Of a DNA stretch of 64,000 nt, positions 17,290 through 25,660 are shown one piece after another. The stretch is from Flavobacterium aestivum (GTDB taxonomy: Bacteria > Bacteroidota > Bacteroidia > Flavobacteriales > Flavobacteriaceae): NCBI RefSeq assembly GCF_026870175.2, contig NZ_CP113977.2, positions 2,914,001 to 2,978,000 of the forward strand, given 5' to 3'. A program made the position numbers and the translations under genes. Below the pieces are notes generated by a model that was not told where the DNA came from, did not search any database, and saw only the letters and a list, made by a program, of their open reading frames with translations. The stretch's first letter is position 1. Each line of letters opens with the position of its first letter.

Positions 17290-18647
17290 TACCGAAAACT
17301 AGATTACAGTTAGAGGTTTGGAATCTTAGTAAAAACCTTTCTAAACCGGTTGAGCAAGAACCGTTTGTTATTTCAAGACATCATTTCTATTATACTACTC
17401 ATTATAAAAACCTTGTTTGTTTGGAATGTAATCACTTATGGAAGCCTGAAATGGATCTTTGGAAAGAAGAAGCGATTGGTGTTGAATGTCCGGCATGCAA
17501 TAAGAAATTAAATAAAATAACGATTAACAATGGTCAATTTACTAAAATAATAACATATTCTGTTGTCCAGGTGGTGGGTAGATTTCAGGTTATAAGATAT
17601 TTTTCCTGTTGGAAGAGTATGTATAAAAACGAAAAACCAAGTTACCATTTTAGAAAATTATTTGAAGAATGGAAAGATTACGACAAAAACAAAGAAGTGG
17701 TTGTTGGTTTAAATACAACTTGGACCGGTGATGGTTTTAGTTCTTCAGGTTATGAAGTTAGGTATAATAATCGCAAATATGGACAAACGGAATATGATCG
17801 CTTTGTATCGGATTACAATTGTCCAGGAGCGGAATTTTTACCGAGATTTAATAAGTATGGTTTAGGTAATGATTTTCATAATTGCGATTGGAGATTGTTA
17901 TTAAAAAAGCTTGAAATGAGTCCAAAAGTAGAAACTCTTTTGAAGGCAAAACAAAAAGAACTTCTTTTTTATGCTGTTCATAAAGATGAAAGATACCATT
18001 CGTATTGGTCTCAAATTAAAATTTTACTTCGTCATAAATACAAACTAAATGATGCTGGTATTTGGTATGATTATCTTCAGTTGCTTAAGGAATTTGGAAA
18101 GGATGTATCTAATCCAAAATTTATTTTACCGAAAAATCTTAAGAAGTCGCACAATGAATATGTTGCTAAAAAACAAGTAAAAATTGATAAAGCACGTGCG
18201 GAAAGAGAGATTAAGAGACAGGAAAGTGAACGGCTGAAGGCTGAAGCAGAAGAAGCATTAAAAAGCATTAAAGTAGAGGTCTTTAAGGATTTTATTATAA
18301 AGAAAGGAGATGTTTTAATAGTTCCGTTAATTGAAGATGAAGATGTTAAGGAAGAGGGTAAAATATTGAAACATTGTGTTCATGCAAATGGTTATCATAA
18401 AAAGCCTGGTATATTATTAATGTCTGCTCGAGTAAATGGTAAAAGGATTGAGACGATTGAAATATCCTTAGCTAGTTATTCAATTATACAATGCAGGGGG
18501 AAAGATAATGGTATAACGCAATATCATAATGAGATCATTGAAATAGTAAAGCGAAATATGGGTAAAATATCTCGTATGGTTGAAAGACAGAAGAAATTGA
18601 AGGGTTTGGACTTAAGTCTGAATAAACTTCAAATAGAAGCTGCATAA
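17286..18647 (+). CDS. PcfJ-like protein
   Basis: 453 residues. A zinc-ribbon-like knuckle pair lies near residues 45-75 (CLECNHLW ... CPACNKKL). A long basic helical stretch with Lys/Glu repeats covers about residues 290-325. The C-terminal part has LKHCVHANGYHKKPG and then RIETIEISL, the segment I associate with PcfJ-like proteins. The molecular function of the family is unknown; its location before the replication initiator and DnaB genes suggests a DNA metabolism role in phage replication. It begins inside the stop of the PcfK-like gene (4-bp overlap), so the two are coupled. Confidence 0.78.
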   Translation: MIPKTRLQLEVWNLSKNLSKPVEQEPFVISRHHFYYTTHYKNLVCLECNHLWKPEMDLWKEEAIGVECPACNKKLNKITINNGQFTKIITYSVVQVVGRFQVIRYFSCWKSMYKNEKPSYHFRKLFEEWKDYDKNKEVVVGLNTTWTGDGFSSSGYEVRYNNRKYGQTEYDRFVSDYNCPGAEFLPRFNKYGLGNDFHNCDWRLLLKKLEMSPKVETLLKAKQKELLFYAVHKDERYHSYWSQIKILLRHKYKLNDAGIWYDYLQLLKEFGKDVSNPKFILPKNLKKSHNEYVAKKQVKIDKARAEREIKRQESERLKAEAEEALKSIKVEVFKDFIIKKGDVLIVPLIEDEDVKEEGKILKHCVHANGYHKKPGILLMSARVNGKRIETIEISLASYSIIQCRGKDNGITQYHNEIIEIVKRNMGKISRMVERQKKLKGLDLSLNKLQIEAA

Positions 18648-18679
18648 ATCATTCTAATTAAAATTTAAAAAATTAATTA

Positions 18680-19378
18680 ATGGCGAAACTAACCAAGCAA
18701 ATTGTTCCTTTCGGAATGGTGCCAAATACGTTGTTAAACGATAATAAAATTTCGTTAAAAGCAAAGGGTTTGTTTGCTTTTATGCAGTCTAAACCTGATG
18801 GCTGGAATTTCTCTGTTGATAAAATTGCTTTTCAATGCAAAGAGGCTAAATCGAGCATTTCTGAAGGGTTGAAAGAGTTGGAAAATTTCGGGTATTTGAT
18901 AAGAAAAAAGCAACAAACTGGTAATGGATTTGTTGTTGATTATCGTCTTTATTTTGATAATATTTCTGACAAGCCAATAGCCGATTTCCAATCGTTGGAA
19001 ATCCAATCACTGAAAAATCCAATATTGGGAAATCCAATCATTGGGAAATCGGTAAATAATAGTAATAAAGATATAAGCAAGAAAGATAATAGTAAAAAAG
19101 AAGAAAGAGGGGATTCGCTCGCTTTTTTGGAAAATAATTATCCTTCAAGATTTGAAAGACTGATGATGCAATTTAAAAATCAAATTACTGACTTCGTCAA
19201 ATTCTCGCAACTTTTTGAAGCAACTGTGTTGCAGGAAAAATTAGAGTATGATGGCGATGTTTTAGAAGGTCGTTTTATAAAGTTTGCGATTAACTGGGTG
19301 TCGAATCAAAATAAGTTTGATAAACCTGTGATTGAATTGAATCCAAATCAAAAAAAAGAAAAAATAGGAGGTTTTTAG
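18680..19378 (+). CDS. phage replication protein with helix-turn-helix domain
   Basis: 232 residues. Residues about 10-75 are a winged HTH of the HTH_36 type (ISLKAKGLFAFMQSKPDGWN, then KSSISEGLKELENFGYLIRK), common in phage and plasmid replication initiators. A Ser/Asn/Lys-rich linker covers residues about 115-150, and a C-terminal helical domain (residues about 155-215) could contact helicase. It is followed after 3 bp by the DnaB gene, so it probably acts as origin binder or helicase loader. No AAA+ ATPase (DnaC-type) motif is present. The linker region contains direct repeats of the AATCCAAT type, a possible origin region within the gene, but this is weak. Confidence 0.75.
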   Translation: MAKLTKQIVPFGMVPNTLLNDNKISLKAKGLFAFMQSKPDGWNFSVDKIAFQCKEAKSSISEGLKELENFGYLIRKKQQTGNGFVVDYRLYFDNISDKPIADFQSLEIQSLKNPILGNPIIGKSVNNSNKDISKKDNSKKEERGDSLAFLENNYPSRFERLMMQFKNQITDFVKFSQLFEATVLQEKLEYDGDVLEGRFIKFAINWVSNQNKFDKPVIELNPNQKKEKIGGF

Positions 19379-19381
19379 TTT

Positions 19382-20881
19382 ATGGATAAACAATTTATAG
19401 ATAAAGGAAAATTACCACCAGCATGTGTTGAAATTGAAGATGCTGTGATTGGTTCTATGTTGTGTTTTCAAAATTCGGTTGACGAAGCATTGATGATTAT
19501 TTCAAAGCCTGAAGTTTTTTATAAGGATTCAAATAAAAATGTTTTTACGGCGATTCAAAGTTTACATAAAGTTGGGAATCCAATTGATTTAATGACTGTA
19601 TCGGCTGAGTTGAGAAAATTAGGTTTATCAGAAGCGACTGGAGGGGATTGGTATCTGATGGAATTATCGGGTAAAATAGCTTCGTCTGCTCACACCGAAT
19701 ACCACTGTAGATTGGTGTTGCAGAAATATATGGCGCGTCAAACGATATTGTTTTCAAGTCAAATAATTGCTTTGGCTTATGATGAAACAACAGATATTTT
19801 TGAATTAATGGGGCGTTGGCAAAAAGAGTTTGATAATGTTGTTGATTATATAAGCACGGGTCGTGATACTATGTCTTTTCCTGCTGCATTGCAGAATCTA
19901 AAACAAGAAGTTGAGTTGTTGACGGCGAATAAAGAAGAGGTTAAGTTGGTTGGTGTTCATACAGGATTTAGAAGGTTAAATAAGTACACAGGTGGTTATA
20001 GGAATCAAGAATTAATAATAATTGCGGCACGTCCTGGAATGGGAAAAACTGCTTATGTTTTGAAGTGTGCTATTGAAAATTGTAAGATTGGTGTTGGTGT
20101 TGGGTTTATTTCTTTAGAAATGAGTATGCAGCAGTTAACTGCTAGAGCGGTGGCGATTGATACTAATTTTCATTTGAAACAACTCCTTAAAACTGGATTT
20201 GAACATAAAGAATACTTTTCTACTTATACGCATCATCAGGAACGCATGAAAGAGTATCCTTTGTATATCGATGATAGTGGGAAAACGGATATATCTGATG
20301 TTGTGATTAAGATTAAAATACTGGTTCGAAAGTATGATATTAAAATAGCGATCATTGATTACTTGCAGTTGATGACTGACAGAACTGTAAAAGGAAACCG
20401 TGAAGCTGAAATATCGTCTATATCAAGAAGGTTGAAGGCATTGGCGAAAGAGTTGGATATTCCTGTGATTGCATTGTCTCAATTGTCTAGAGCTGTAGAA
20501 ACTCGTGGGTCGAGTAAGAGGCCGATGCTTTCGGATTTGCGGGAGAGTGGAGCGATTGAACAGGATGCTGATATTGTGCAATTTCTTTACCGACCTGAGT
20601 ATTATAAGATTGATATCGATGTTGATGATTATGATACGTCTATGCAACCACTTATAAGTGCTGGGGCTAATAGTGAAGTGATTTTCGCGAAATATAGAGG
20701 TGGTTCAACGAATACAACGTTATTGAAATGGATTGGTGATAAGACGAAGTTTGTTGATGTGGAGTGTGAAGATGATATGCGTGAAGATGTAGATGTTTAT
20801 GAGGTTAAAGCGTTGCCTTGTGTTAGTCCTGCTGATGCTTTTGGTGAGCCTGAAAAGAGTAATAACGGGATAGATTTCTAA
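19382..20881 (+). CDS. dnaB: replicative DNA helicase, DnaB family
   Basis: Hexameric 5'-3' helicase that would unwind phage DNA for replication. 499 residues, full length for DnaB. The N-terminal DnaB_N domain (about 8-110, beginning PPACVEIEDAVIGSMLC) is followed by the RecA-like C-terminal domain: Walker A RPGMGKTAY near residue 222, Walker B IAIIDYLQLM, and the DnaB signature LSQLSRAVETR with LRESGAIEQDAD. It carries its own helicase rather than relying on the host enzyme. It lies 3 bp after the HTH gene and 2 bp before the HNH gene. Confidence 0.95.
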   Translation: MDKQFIDKGKLPPACVEIEDAVIGSMLCFQNSVDEALMIISKPEVFYKDSNKNVFTAIQSLHKVGNPIDLMTVSAELRKLGLSEATGGDWYLMELSGKIASSAHTEYHCRLVLQKYMARQTILFSSQIIALAYDETTDIFELMGRWQKEFDNVVDYISTGRDTMSFPAALQNLKQEVELLTANKEEVKLVGVHTGFRRLNKYTGGYRNQELIIIAARPGMGKTAYVLKCAIENCKIGVGVGFISLEMSMQQLTARAVAIDTNFHLKQLLKTGFEHKEYFSTYTHHQERMKEYPLYIDDSGKTDISDVVIKIKILVRKYDIKIAIIDYLQLMTDRTVKGNREAEISSISRRLKALAKELDIPVIALSQLSRAVETRGSSKRPMLSDLRESGAIEQDADIVQFLYRPEYYKIDIDVDDYDTSMQPLISAGANSEVIFAKYRGGSTNTTLLKWIGDKTKFVDVECEDDMREDVDVYEVKALPCVSPADAFGEPEKSNNGIDF

Positions 20882-20883
20882 TC

Positions 20884-21219
20884 ATGGCAAATAAACCTAA
20901 AAAAGTAGTGAGAAGTTGGGTTCGGACTAAAGTTGCATTCGATCGTAAGATAAGCTACCAAAGCTTTTATAACGCTCGTAAGTGGCGCAATGTATCTAAA
21001 GCCTATCGTGAAGCAAATCCGATTTGTGAGTGCGAAGATTGTAATCGTGATGGTGTTGTAAGAAAAGCTGAAGTGTGTGACCACATAAAAGGCTTGGGTT
21101 ATCTGTTGAGCAACGGGCTTGATCCGTATGATTGGAAAGAGTTGCAGAGTATGAGTCATGAGTGCCATAACAGGAAATCGGGAAGTGAGTCACATCGTGC
21201 AAAGAGGGGTATGGGGTAA
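20884..21219 (+). CDS. HNH endonuclease next to terminase
   Basis: 111 residues with a compact HNH nuclease fold: paired cysteines ICECEDC near residue 47, the DH of VCDHIKGLG near residue 61, and SHECHNRKSG near residue 95 (His/Asn and metal ligand). In HK97-like phages an HNH protein beside the terminase genes assists terminase in cutting at cos; the same position here supports that role. It is basic overall, as expected for a DNA-binding nuclease. A GC-rich candidate cos region begins at its 3' end. Confidence 0.88.
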   Translation: MANKPKKVVRSWVRTKVAFDRKISYQSFYNARKWRNVSKAYREANPICECEDCNRDGVVRKAEVCDHIKGLGYLLSNGLDPYDWKELQSMSHECHNRKSGSESHRAKRGMG

Positions 21220-21270
21220 ATTCTCTAGCGGGCGCGCATGGCGTACATCGCTGTTTAGCTGGAATTTTAC
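21216..21270. other. candidate cos packaging site
   Basis: The 102-bp gap between the HNH and small-terminase genes contains a strikingly GC-rich core (CGGGCGCGCATGGCG near 21229-21243) in an AT-rich genome. It is flanked by an imperfect dyad, GTAAATTC at 21216-21223 and GAATTTTAC at 21262-21270. Position between HNH and TerS is where cos is found in HK97-type phages. The nick positions cannot be read from sequence. Confidence 0.45.
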
Positions 21271-21320
21271 TCGGAGTGTTGTTTTAGGTAGGGGGGTCTA
21301 ATGTATTAATAATTAAGTAT

Positions 21321-21791
21321 ATGTCTAATATGAAAATAATAACTGGTGATGGCGAGGTTGCCGAAGTAAATAAAAATCTCTATGTGATTTTAGATAAACT
21401 TCCTGCGCCAATTTCAAAATTTAATTTATCAAAAGATCAGATGTTTTGGTATAAATTTTTTGGACAACAATTAGTTGATACTAAAAAATTAACAAAGCCT
21501 GATTTGATTCATTTGCATCGTTTGGCGAAGTCTGTAGATTACTACATACAAGCGGAAGAAAAGATTTCTGATCTTGGTTTTGATGGTGGTTTAATACAAA
21601 CTTTTAAAGGAGGTGCAACCAATGTTTCCGGCTATGTGACAATTCGTGAAAAAATGATAAAGGAAATAGACGAACTATCTAAGCACTTTGGATTTAGCTT
21701 TAAGGACCGTAGTAAGTTGGTTGAGATTAAAGCGACTGATCCAGCACAAGTCGATATGTTTGACCAGTTTTTAAAAGCAAATCACGGATAA
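21321..21791 (+). CDS. terS: phage terminase small subunit, P27 family
   Basis: 156-residue DNA-recognition subunit of the packaging motor. The central helices (SKDQMFWYKFFGQQLVD, LTKPDLIHLHRLAKSVDYY) and the G-x-x-x-N-x-x-G-Y segment (GGATNVSGYVTIREKM) match the P27 small terminase pattern. Length fits. It follows the HNH gene and candidate cos, and the large subunit lies about 1.3 kb downstream, the gap being filled by small accessory genes and a divergent regulator. Confidence 0.85.
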   Translation: MSNMKIITGDGEVAEVNKNLYVILDKLPAPISKFNLSKDQMFWYKFFGQQLVDTKKLTKPDLIHLHRLAKSVDYYIQAEEKISDLGFDGGLIQTFKGGATNVSGYVTIREKMIKEIDELSKHFGFSFKDRSKLVEIKATDPAQVDMFDQFLKANHG

Positions 21792-21852
21792 GATTATATC
21801 TGCTGGAGCAATGCGATTAATCACTTAGTTACTAATCATTAAATTATATATT

Positions 21853-22020
21853 ATGCCAAAAACAATATCACTTCATCAAATTGAAGATTTAGCAAAGGCC
21901 GAATGTAAAGACGCTATTTTGCTGCAAACCAATATTAAAACTGAATTACATATAATTCAAACGGAAAAAGAAACGATTATTAAATTTCCTTTTGGTAATA
22001 AATTCGACATAATTGATTAA
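21853..22020 (+). CDS. 55-residue hypothetical protein
   Basis: Short ORF from ATG 21853 in the gap between the two terminase genes. The product is helical at the N-terminus (LHQIEDLAKAECKDAILLQT) and ends in a beta-like FPFGNKFDIID. A start with A-rich upstream DNA and no overlap with other genes make it plausible. Function unknown. Confidence 0.45.
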   Translation: MPKTISLHQIEDLAKAECKDAILLQTNIKTELHIIQTEKETIIKFPFGNKFDIID

Positions 22021-22052
22021 CTGTATTATAATTCATGAAAAATAATTAAATT

Positions 22053-22373
22053 ATGGAATTTGAATATATTAAAAATTATTACAAAGTACCCGCTGATATG
22101 TTCAGAGAAGTTTTGGTAAATGGTAAGAAAGGAGTTATTACCAAAGATCAAGGTAATTATATTGGGGTTGTGTTCTATGATGATAAAAAATTAATGGCAT
22201 TACCATGCCATCCAACTTGGAAAGTAGAATATTTAGAGACGTTTAATTATAAACCCCCAAAACCTAAAAATTTAGCGTCTAAGAATCGTTACCAGCATTA
22301 TTTATCATTGGATTCAGATATGAGTTTCTTTGAGTATCTTAAATCGCCTTATTCACAAAATAATTGCTACTAA
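22053..22373 (+). CDS. hypothetical accessory phage protein
   Basis: 106 residues; mixed alpha/beta, unrecognised. Beta-rich start (VLVNGKKGVITKDQGNYIGV), later basic and aromatic. It lies in the accessory cluster inserted between terS and terL and is not needed by the core packaging pathway, so it may be a cargo gene. Confidence 0.55.
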   Translation: MEFEYIKNYYKVPADMFREVLVNGKKGVITKDQGNYIGVVFYDDKKLMALPCHPTWKVEYLETFNYKPPKPKNLASKNRYQHYLSLDSDMSFFEYLKSPYSQNNCY

Positions 22374-22426
22374 CACATGGTACCAGTAGTTGTTTACACT
22401 AAATATTAACAGTTAAATTAAAAATT

Positions 22427-22687
22427 ATGAATTGGAGAGAATTAAAAGATTTTTGCAATAGTTTGCCTGAATCTGAATTAGAAAAAAAAGTAATTCTTTG
22501 GAGAGAAGATGCCGAATATGTAATTACTGAAATAGAAGCTGAACAATTAGAAGAAGATTATTACATCGATTTGGATAATTCAGAAAATGGATGCTTCCCT
22601 GTATCAGAATGTAAAGATTTAGAGCCTGATACAAAAATAAAACGTGTCTATAAAAAAGGAAATCCTATTCTTCACGAGGTTTTCTGA
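22427..22687 (+). CDS. hypothetical acidic small protein
   Basis: 86 residues, very acidic, beginning MNWRELKDFCNSLPESELEK, then KVILWREDAEYVITEIE. The pattern (N-terminal helix followed by beta strands ending in an acidic loop) resembles small hypothetical proteins seen in many bacteria, but no function is known. It lies in the same accessory cluster, 42 bp from the convergent XRE gene. Confidence 0.55.
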   Translation: MNWRELKDFCNSLPESELEKKVILWREDAEYVITEIEAEQLEEDYYIDLDNSENGCFPVSECKDLEPDTKIKRVYKKGNPILHEVF

Positions 22688-22729
22688 CAATTACTGATAA
22701 CTACGCCCAACAGACAAATGCTAATCAAC

Positions 22730-22966
22730 CTACTCAATCAGTTCTTTAAATTCAATTCCCAAAGCATTACAAATTTTAAAAAGAGTGCCAATAGTAGTAT
22801 TAATCTCGCCTCTTTCTATTCGTCCGATTTGACTTTCGGGAATATTCGCGTCAGAGGCAAGATTGACTTGAGAGAGATTTTTAGCTAATCTTTTCTCTCT
22901 TAGTTTTTTACCAACGGAGTTTATAAACAGAATTTCGTTTTTATTTATCACGCAATAAAATTGCAT
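22730..22966 (-). CDS. second XRE-family regulator, embedded in the terminase cluster
   Basis: 78 residues, almost all HTH: GKKLREKRLAKNLSQVNLAS, then DANIPESQIGRIERGEINTT, then the helix IGTLFKICNALGIEFKEL. It is a plain Cro/C-type regulator without an oligomerisation domain. It points against the late genes, between small accessory genes and terL. A 16-bp perfect palindrome lies 20 bp upstream of its start, a natural autoregulatory operator. A restriction-modification controller (C protein) is possible by size, but no methylase or nuclease pair is next to it. It more likely controls its accessory neighbours or late transcription. Confidence 0.8.
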   Translation of the reverse strand: MQFYCVINKNEILFINSVGKKLREKRLAKNLSQVNLASDANIPESQIGRIERGEINTTIGTLFKICNALGIEFKELIE

Positions 22967-22985
22967 TTATCTTTCAAAACAAACC

Positions 22986-23001
22986 AGCGCATATATGCGC
23001 T
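22986..23001. promoter_or_regulatory. 16-bp perfect palindrome upstream of the second XRE gene
   Basis: AGCGCATATATGCGCT is its own reverse complement. It lies between the divergent XRE gene (start 22966) and terL (start 23067), followed by five T. It could be an operator or, less likely, a short terminator. Confidence 0.5.
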
Positions 23002-23066
23002 TTTTGATGATTTTTAGTGATATTTGAAAACAATAATAATAAGAAAGTAATACCAAAAATGAACCA

Positions 23067-24800
23067 ATGCAGCCAACACAAAAACAATTAGATTCCGTTC
23101 CTTTTCAATACGCAAATGATGTGCGTATGGGAAAAATAGTTACCGGAAAAAGGATAAAACAAGCTGTAGAAAGGTTTTATAAATGGATTGAAACTGCTGA
23201 AGCTGATGGTTATTATTTAGATCATAATAAAGGGATGCAAATAATTAATTTCTTTCCAACATTTCTAAATCATACCAAAGGAAAAATGGCGGGACAGCCG
23301 TTTGTTTTGGCTCCTTTTCAGCAATTCACGCTGTATAATGTTTTTGGATGGATTAATAAAAAAAACGGATATCGCCGTATCAATACGGTTTACGATAAAC
23401 GGGCTAAAAAAAACGGTAAAACTGCTGAAATGGCGGGATTGGCGCTATACGGAATGAGTTTTGACCTTGAAATGGAAGCCGAAATTTACGTAGGAGCAAC
23501 CAAAGAAGAACAGGCTCGTTTGTGTTGGGAACAGGCTCGTATGTATATCGAAAGTCCGGTGTCAAATCCAGCATTGCGTAGAATGGGGTTTTATGCTATG
23601 CAAAGAATCATCGGATTTAAAAAAACCAATGCAAAAATGCGGGCTTTGGGTGGGGATTCAAAAACTCAGGACGGAATCAATTGTCATTTCGGAATTATTG
23701 ACGAGTACCACGCGCATAAAGATGATACAGTAAAAGAAAACCTAGAATCATCAACCGTTCAGCGTACACAAGCTTTAATTTATCACATCACAACAGCGGG
23801 TGCAAACGTGCAATCGGCCTGTAAGCGCTATGAAGATTCAGTAATTGAAGTTTTAGAAGGTCGAAAAGTAGATAATTCCCTTTGGATTATGATCCATGAT
23901 ATCGATCAGGAAGATTTAAAAACTGAAGAATCGTGGGAAAATGAAGAATTATGGGCAAAAGCTAATCCTTTGTTAGGGTATGGTTTGGCAATTGATGCTA
24001 TCAGAAAGGAATTTGTAAAAGCAATTAATCAGCCTTCCAAAATCCGAAATTTCAAGACTAAAAACTTGAATATGTGGGTCGATCAATTGTTGGATTGGAT
24101 ATTCAATGAGGATTGGATGAAAAATAAAGTCGATACCATTCCGTTGGAAAAGTTTCAAACCTACGGTTCGTTTGGTGGCTTGGATTTGTCAAAAACAATA
24201 GATTTAAGTGCTTATGTCTTGATTTCTGAGCCCGACGAAAAACAGGAAAGATACTTGAGGTGTTGGTTTTTTTGCCCTAAAGACACCATAATTAAACGTT
24301 CAAAAGAAGATCGTGTGCCGTATCAATATTGGGCGGATAATGGTTGGTTAATTGCAACGCCTGGTAATGTCATAGATTATAATGTTATTCAAGACGTGAT
24401 AAGAACCACGTATCACGAACATAAGGTTATACGGTTAGAATTTGACCCGTATAACGCCACAAAACTAACACAAGATTTGAAAGCTGAAGGTCTTAATGTT
24501 TCCGAATTTTCGCAAGCAATTGGCACGATTTCTGCTCCTACCAAAGAGTTTGAAAAATTGGTTTTGTCAGGAAAATTAAAACACGACGGAAATCCTGTTT
24601 TGGCTTGGATGCTGGCCTCATGTGTAATTTATTACGATGCTAATGATAACATGAAAGTGCATAAAGGTTATTCCGGTGCAAATGGTCGACGTGTGGATGG
24701 TATTATTGCAGCTATAAATGCAATTGGAGGGTCAATGTCGGAACCCGAAGAAACTAATGAAAGTTACTACAACCGTGATGATGTAGAATTCTATTGTTAA
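23067..24800 (+). CDS. terL: phage terminase large subunit
   Basis: 577-residue packaging ATPase-nuclease that threads DNA into the prohead. The ATPase domain has a Walker A-like KRAKKNGKTAEMAGLALYG near residue 115 and Walker B FGIIDEYHAHK near residue 212. The nuclease domain has GGLDLSKTIDL near residue 371, FDPYNATKL near residue 455 and a late VDGIIAAINAIG near residue 545, the usual acidic cluster. This arrangement is the Terminase_1 (HK97-type) family. The ATG at 23067 gives a normal N-terminus. The gene opens the late operon after the regulator. Confidence 0.94.
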   Translation: MQPTQKQLDSVPFQYANDVRMGKIVTGKRIKQAVERFYKWIETAEADGYYLDHNKGMQIINFFPTFLNHTKGKMAGQPFVLAPFQQFTLYNVFGWINKKNGYRRINTVYDKRAKKNGKTAEMAGLALYGMSFDLEMEAEIYVGATKEEQARLCWEQARMYIESPVSNPALRRMGFYAMQRIIGFKKTNAKMRALGGDSKTQDGINCHFGIIDEYHAHKDDTVKENLESSTVQRTQALIYHITTAGANVQSACKRYEDSVIEVLEGRKVDNSLWIMIHDIDQEDLKTEESWENEELWAKANPLLGYGLAIDAIRKEFVKAINQPSKIRNFKTKNLNMWVDQLLDWIFNEDWMKNKVDTIPLEKFQTYGSFGGLDLSKTIDLSAYVLISEPDEKQERYLRCWFFCPKDTIIKRSKEDRVPYQYWADNGWLIATPGNVIDYNVIQDVIRTTYHEHKVIRLEFDPYNATKLTQDLKAEGLNVSEFSQAIGTISAPTKEFEKLVLSGKLKHDGNPVLAWMLASCVIYYDANDNMKVHKGYSGANGRRVDGIIAAINAIGGSMSEPEETNESYYNRDDVEFYC

Positions 24801-24820
24801 CTATAAAATCATAAATCAAC

Positions 24821-25078
24821 ATGCTAACACCTACTGAAGAAAATGCCTTAAGAATTCACATTGAAAAATTAGAAAAAAAAGTAGTAATAATGCAAAAACT
24901 CTCAACGATAGAAGGGTTCTATTCCGAGTTTTTCGAAAAATTAAAAACCGCACCATCCAACAAATCAGCCTTTAATGAAGTAAACGAAACCTATTTCGAA
25001 TTATTCGGAAAATACCGTTATTCCGATTTTAACACATTCAAAGTAATTACTAACCGTAATAATAAAAAAATAAAATGA
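24821..25078 (+). CDS. hypothetical helical protein after terL
   Basis: 85 residues, largely helical with an N-terminal coiled-coil-like segment (LRIHIEKLEKKVVIMQKLST) and a second helix around YSEFFEKLKTAPSNK. No family recognised. It lies 20 bp after terL and overlaps the next gene by 4 bp (ATGA), so both belong to the terminase transcript. Confidence 0.6.
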   Translation: MLTPTEENALRIHIEKLEKKVVIMQKLSTIEGFYSEFFEKLKTAPSNKSAFNEVNETYFELFGKYRYSDFNTFKVITNRNNKKIK

Positions 25079-25260
25079 AAATTGTATATATAATTCTTGC
25101 TACTTTTTTAATCGCATTTGTAACTAGTGCGTTTTTTGAGCTTGATTTTTTTAGTAAAAATCCTGTTCGTTACTTCTTGTTGGTTTTGTTGATAGTTATT
25201 GAGCTGGCTGTAGGTTTTTTTTATATCAAATCCGAAATAAAACAGCCTGGAGGTATGTAA
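25075..25260 (+). CDS. small membrane protein with two spans
   Basis: 61 residues. Hydrophobic segments at residues about 3-20 (IVYIILATFLIAFVTSAFF) and 33-50 (FLLVLLIVIELAVGFFYI) with a short loop. No signal cleavage site. Function unknown; it is coupled to the preceding gene by a 4-bp overlap. Confidence 0.6.
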   Translation: MKIVYIILATFLIAFVTSAFFELDFFSKNPVRYFLLVLLIVIELAVGFFYIKSEIKQPGGM

Positions 25261-25304
25261 GTAAATCTGAAATCATAAATCGTTAATCAGTAATCTAAAA
25301 TCTA

Positions 25305-25457
25305 ATGTACGAAAACTTAAAAGCCGAAAATCTAGCTAAAGCAATAAAATTACTTCCAAACGCTAAAAGTTACCATCCTGAAACGGTTACTGTGGCAGTG
25401 GGTAAATTAAAATATACTTTCGAAAAACAAAATGATAGTTGGTATTATAAATTTTAA
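25305..25457 (+). CDS. 50-residue hypothetical protein
   Basis: Short ORF beginning MYENLKAENLAKAIKLLPNA and ending in a beta-like KLKYTFEKQNDSWYYKF. It resembles a helix followed by a hairpin and looks protein-like. A terminator and a structured region follow it. Function unknown. Confidence 0.45.
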   Translation: MYENLKAENLAKAIKLLPNAKSYHPETVTVAVGKLKYTFEKQNDSWYYKF

Positions 25458-25463
25458 AAGTTT

Positions 25464-25516
25464 CCAATAGGAAAAACCATCGTCAAATAGGATATTTGCG
25501 ACGCTGATGGTATTGG
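25464..25516 (+). ncRNA. possible structured RNA between terminase genes and portal
   Basis: Nested complementary arms: CCAATA with TATTGG, CCATC with GATGG, GTC with GAC, AAATA with TATTT, about 19 bp in all around a 3-nt loop, with a 7-nt left bulge and small right bulges. It lies in untranslated DNA 46 bp before a terminator. It may be a small RNA or a structured 3' end; expression is not shown. Confidence 0.3.
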
Positions 25517-25561
25517 TAATATGGAAAAGTGGATGTAAATAACGAAATTTAATCTTTTTCA

Positions 25562-25588
25562 AAGTCCTTGTTTTAAGGGCTTTTTTTT
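25562..25588 (+). terminator. terminator of the terminase operon
   Basis: AAGTCCTT / AAGGGCTT hairpin (one G-U pair, 5-nt loop) followed by a run of T. It ends the terL-to-25457 gene group. Confidence 0.7.
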
Positions 25589-25660
25589 ATTTATATATTT
25601 CATAATAGGCTGATTGTTAAGCACTTGAAACTTGTAGGATTCGCCGTCCTTTTTAGGTAA

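Noticed and set aside
16771..18647. An integrated conjugative plasmid because of PcfJ/PcfK-like genes.
   Set aside because: No relaxase, coupling protein or type IV secretion genes are present, and the surroundings are all phage modules.
22730..22966. Controller protein of a restriction-modification or toxin-antitoxin system.
   Set aside because: The size fits, but no methylase, nuclease or recognisable toxin lies next to it; the neighbours are unrecognised small genes.
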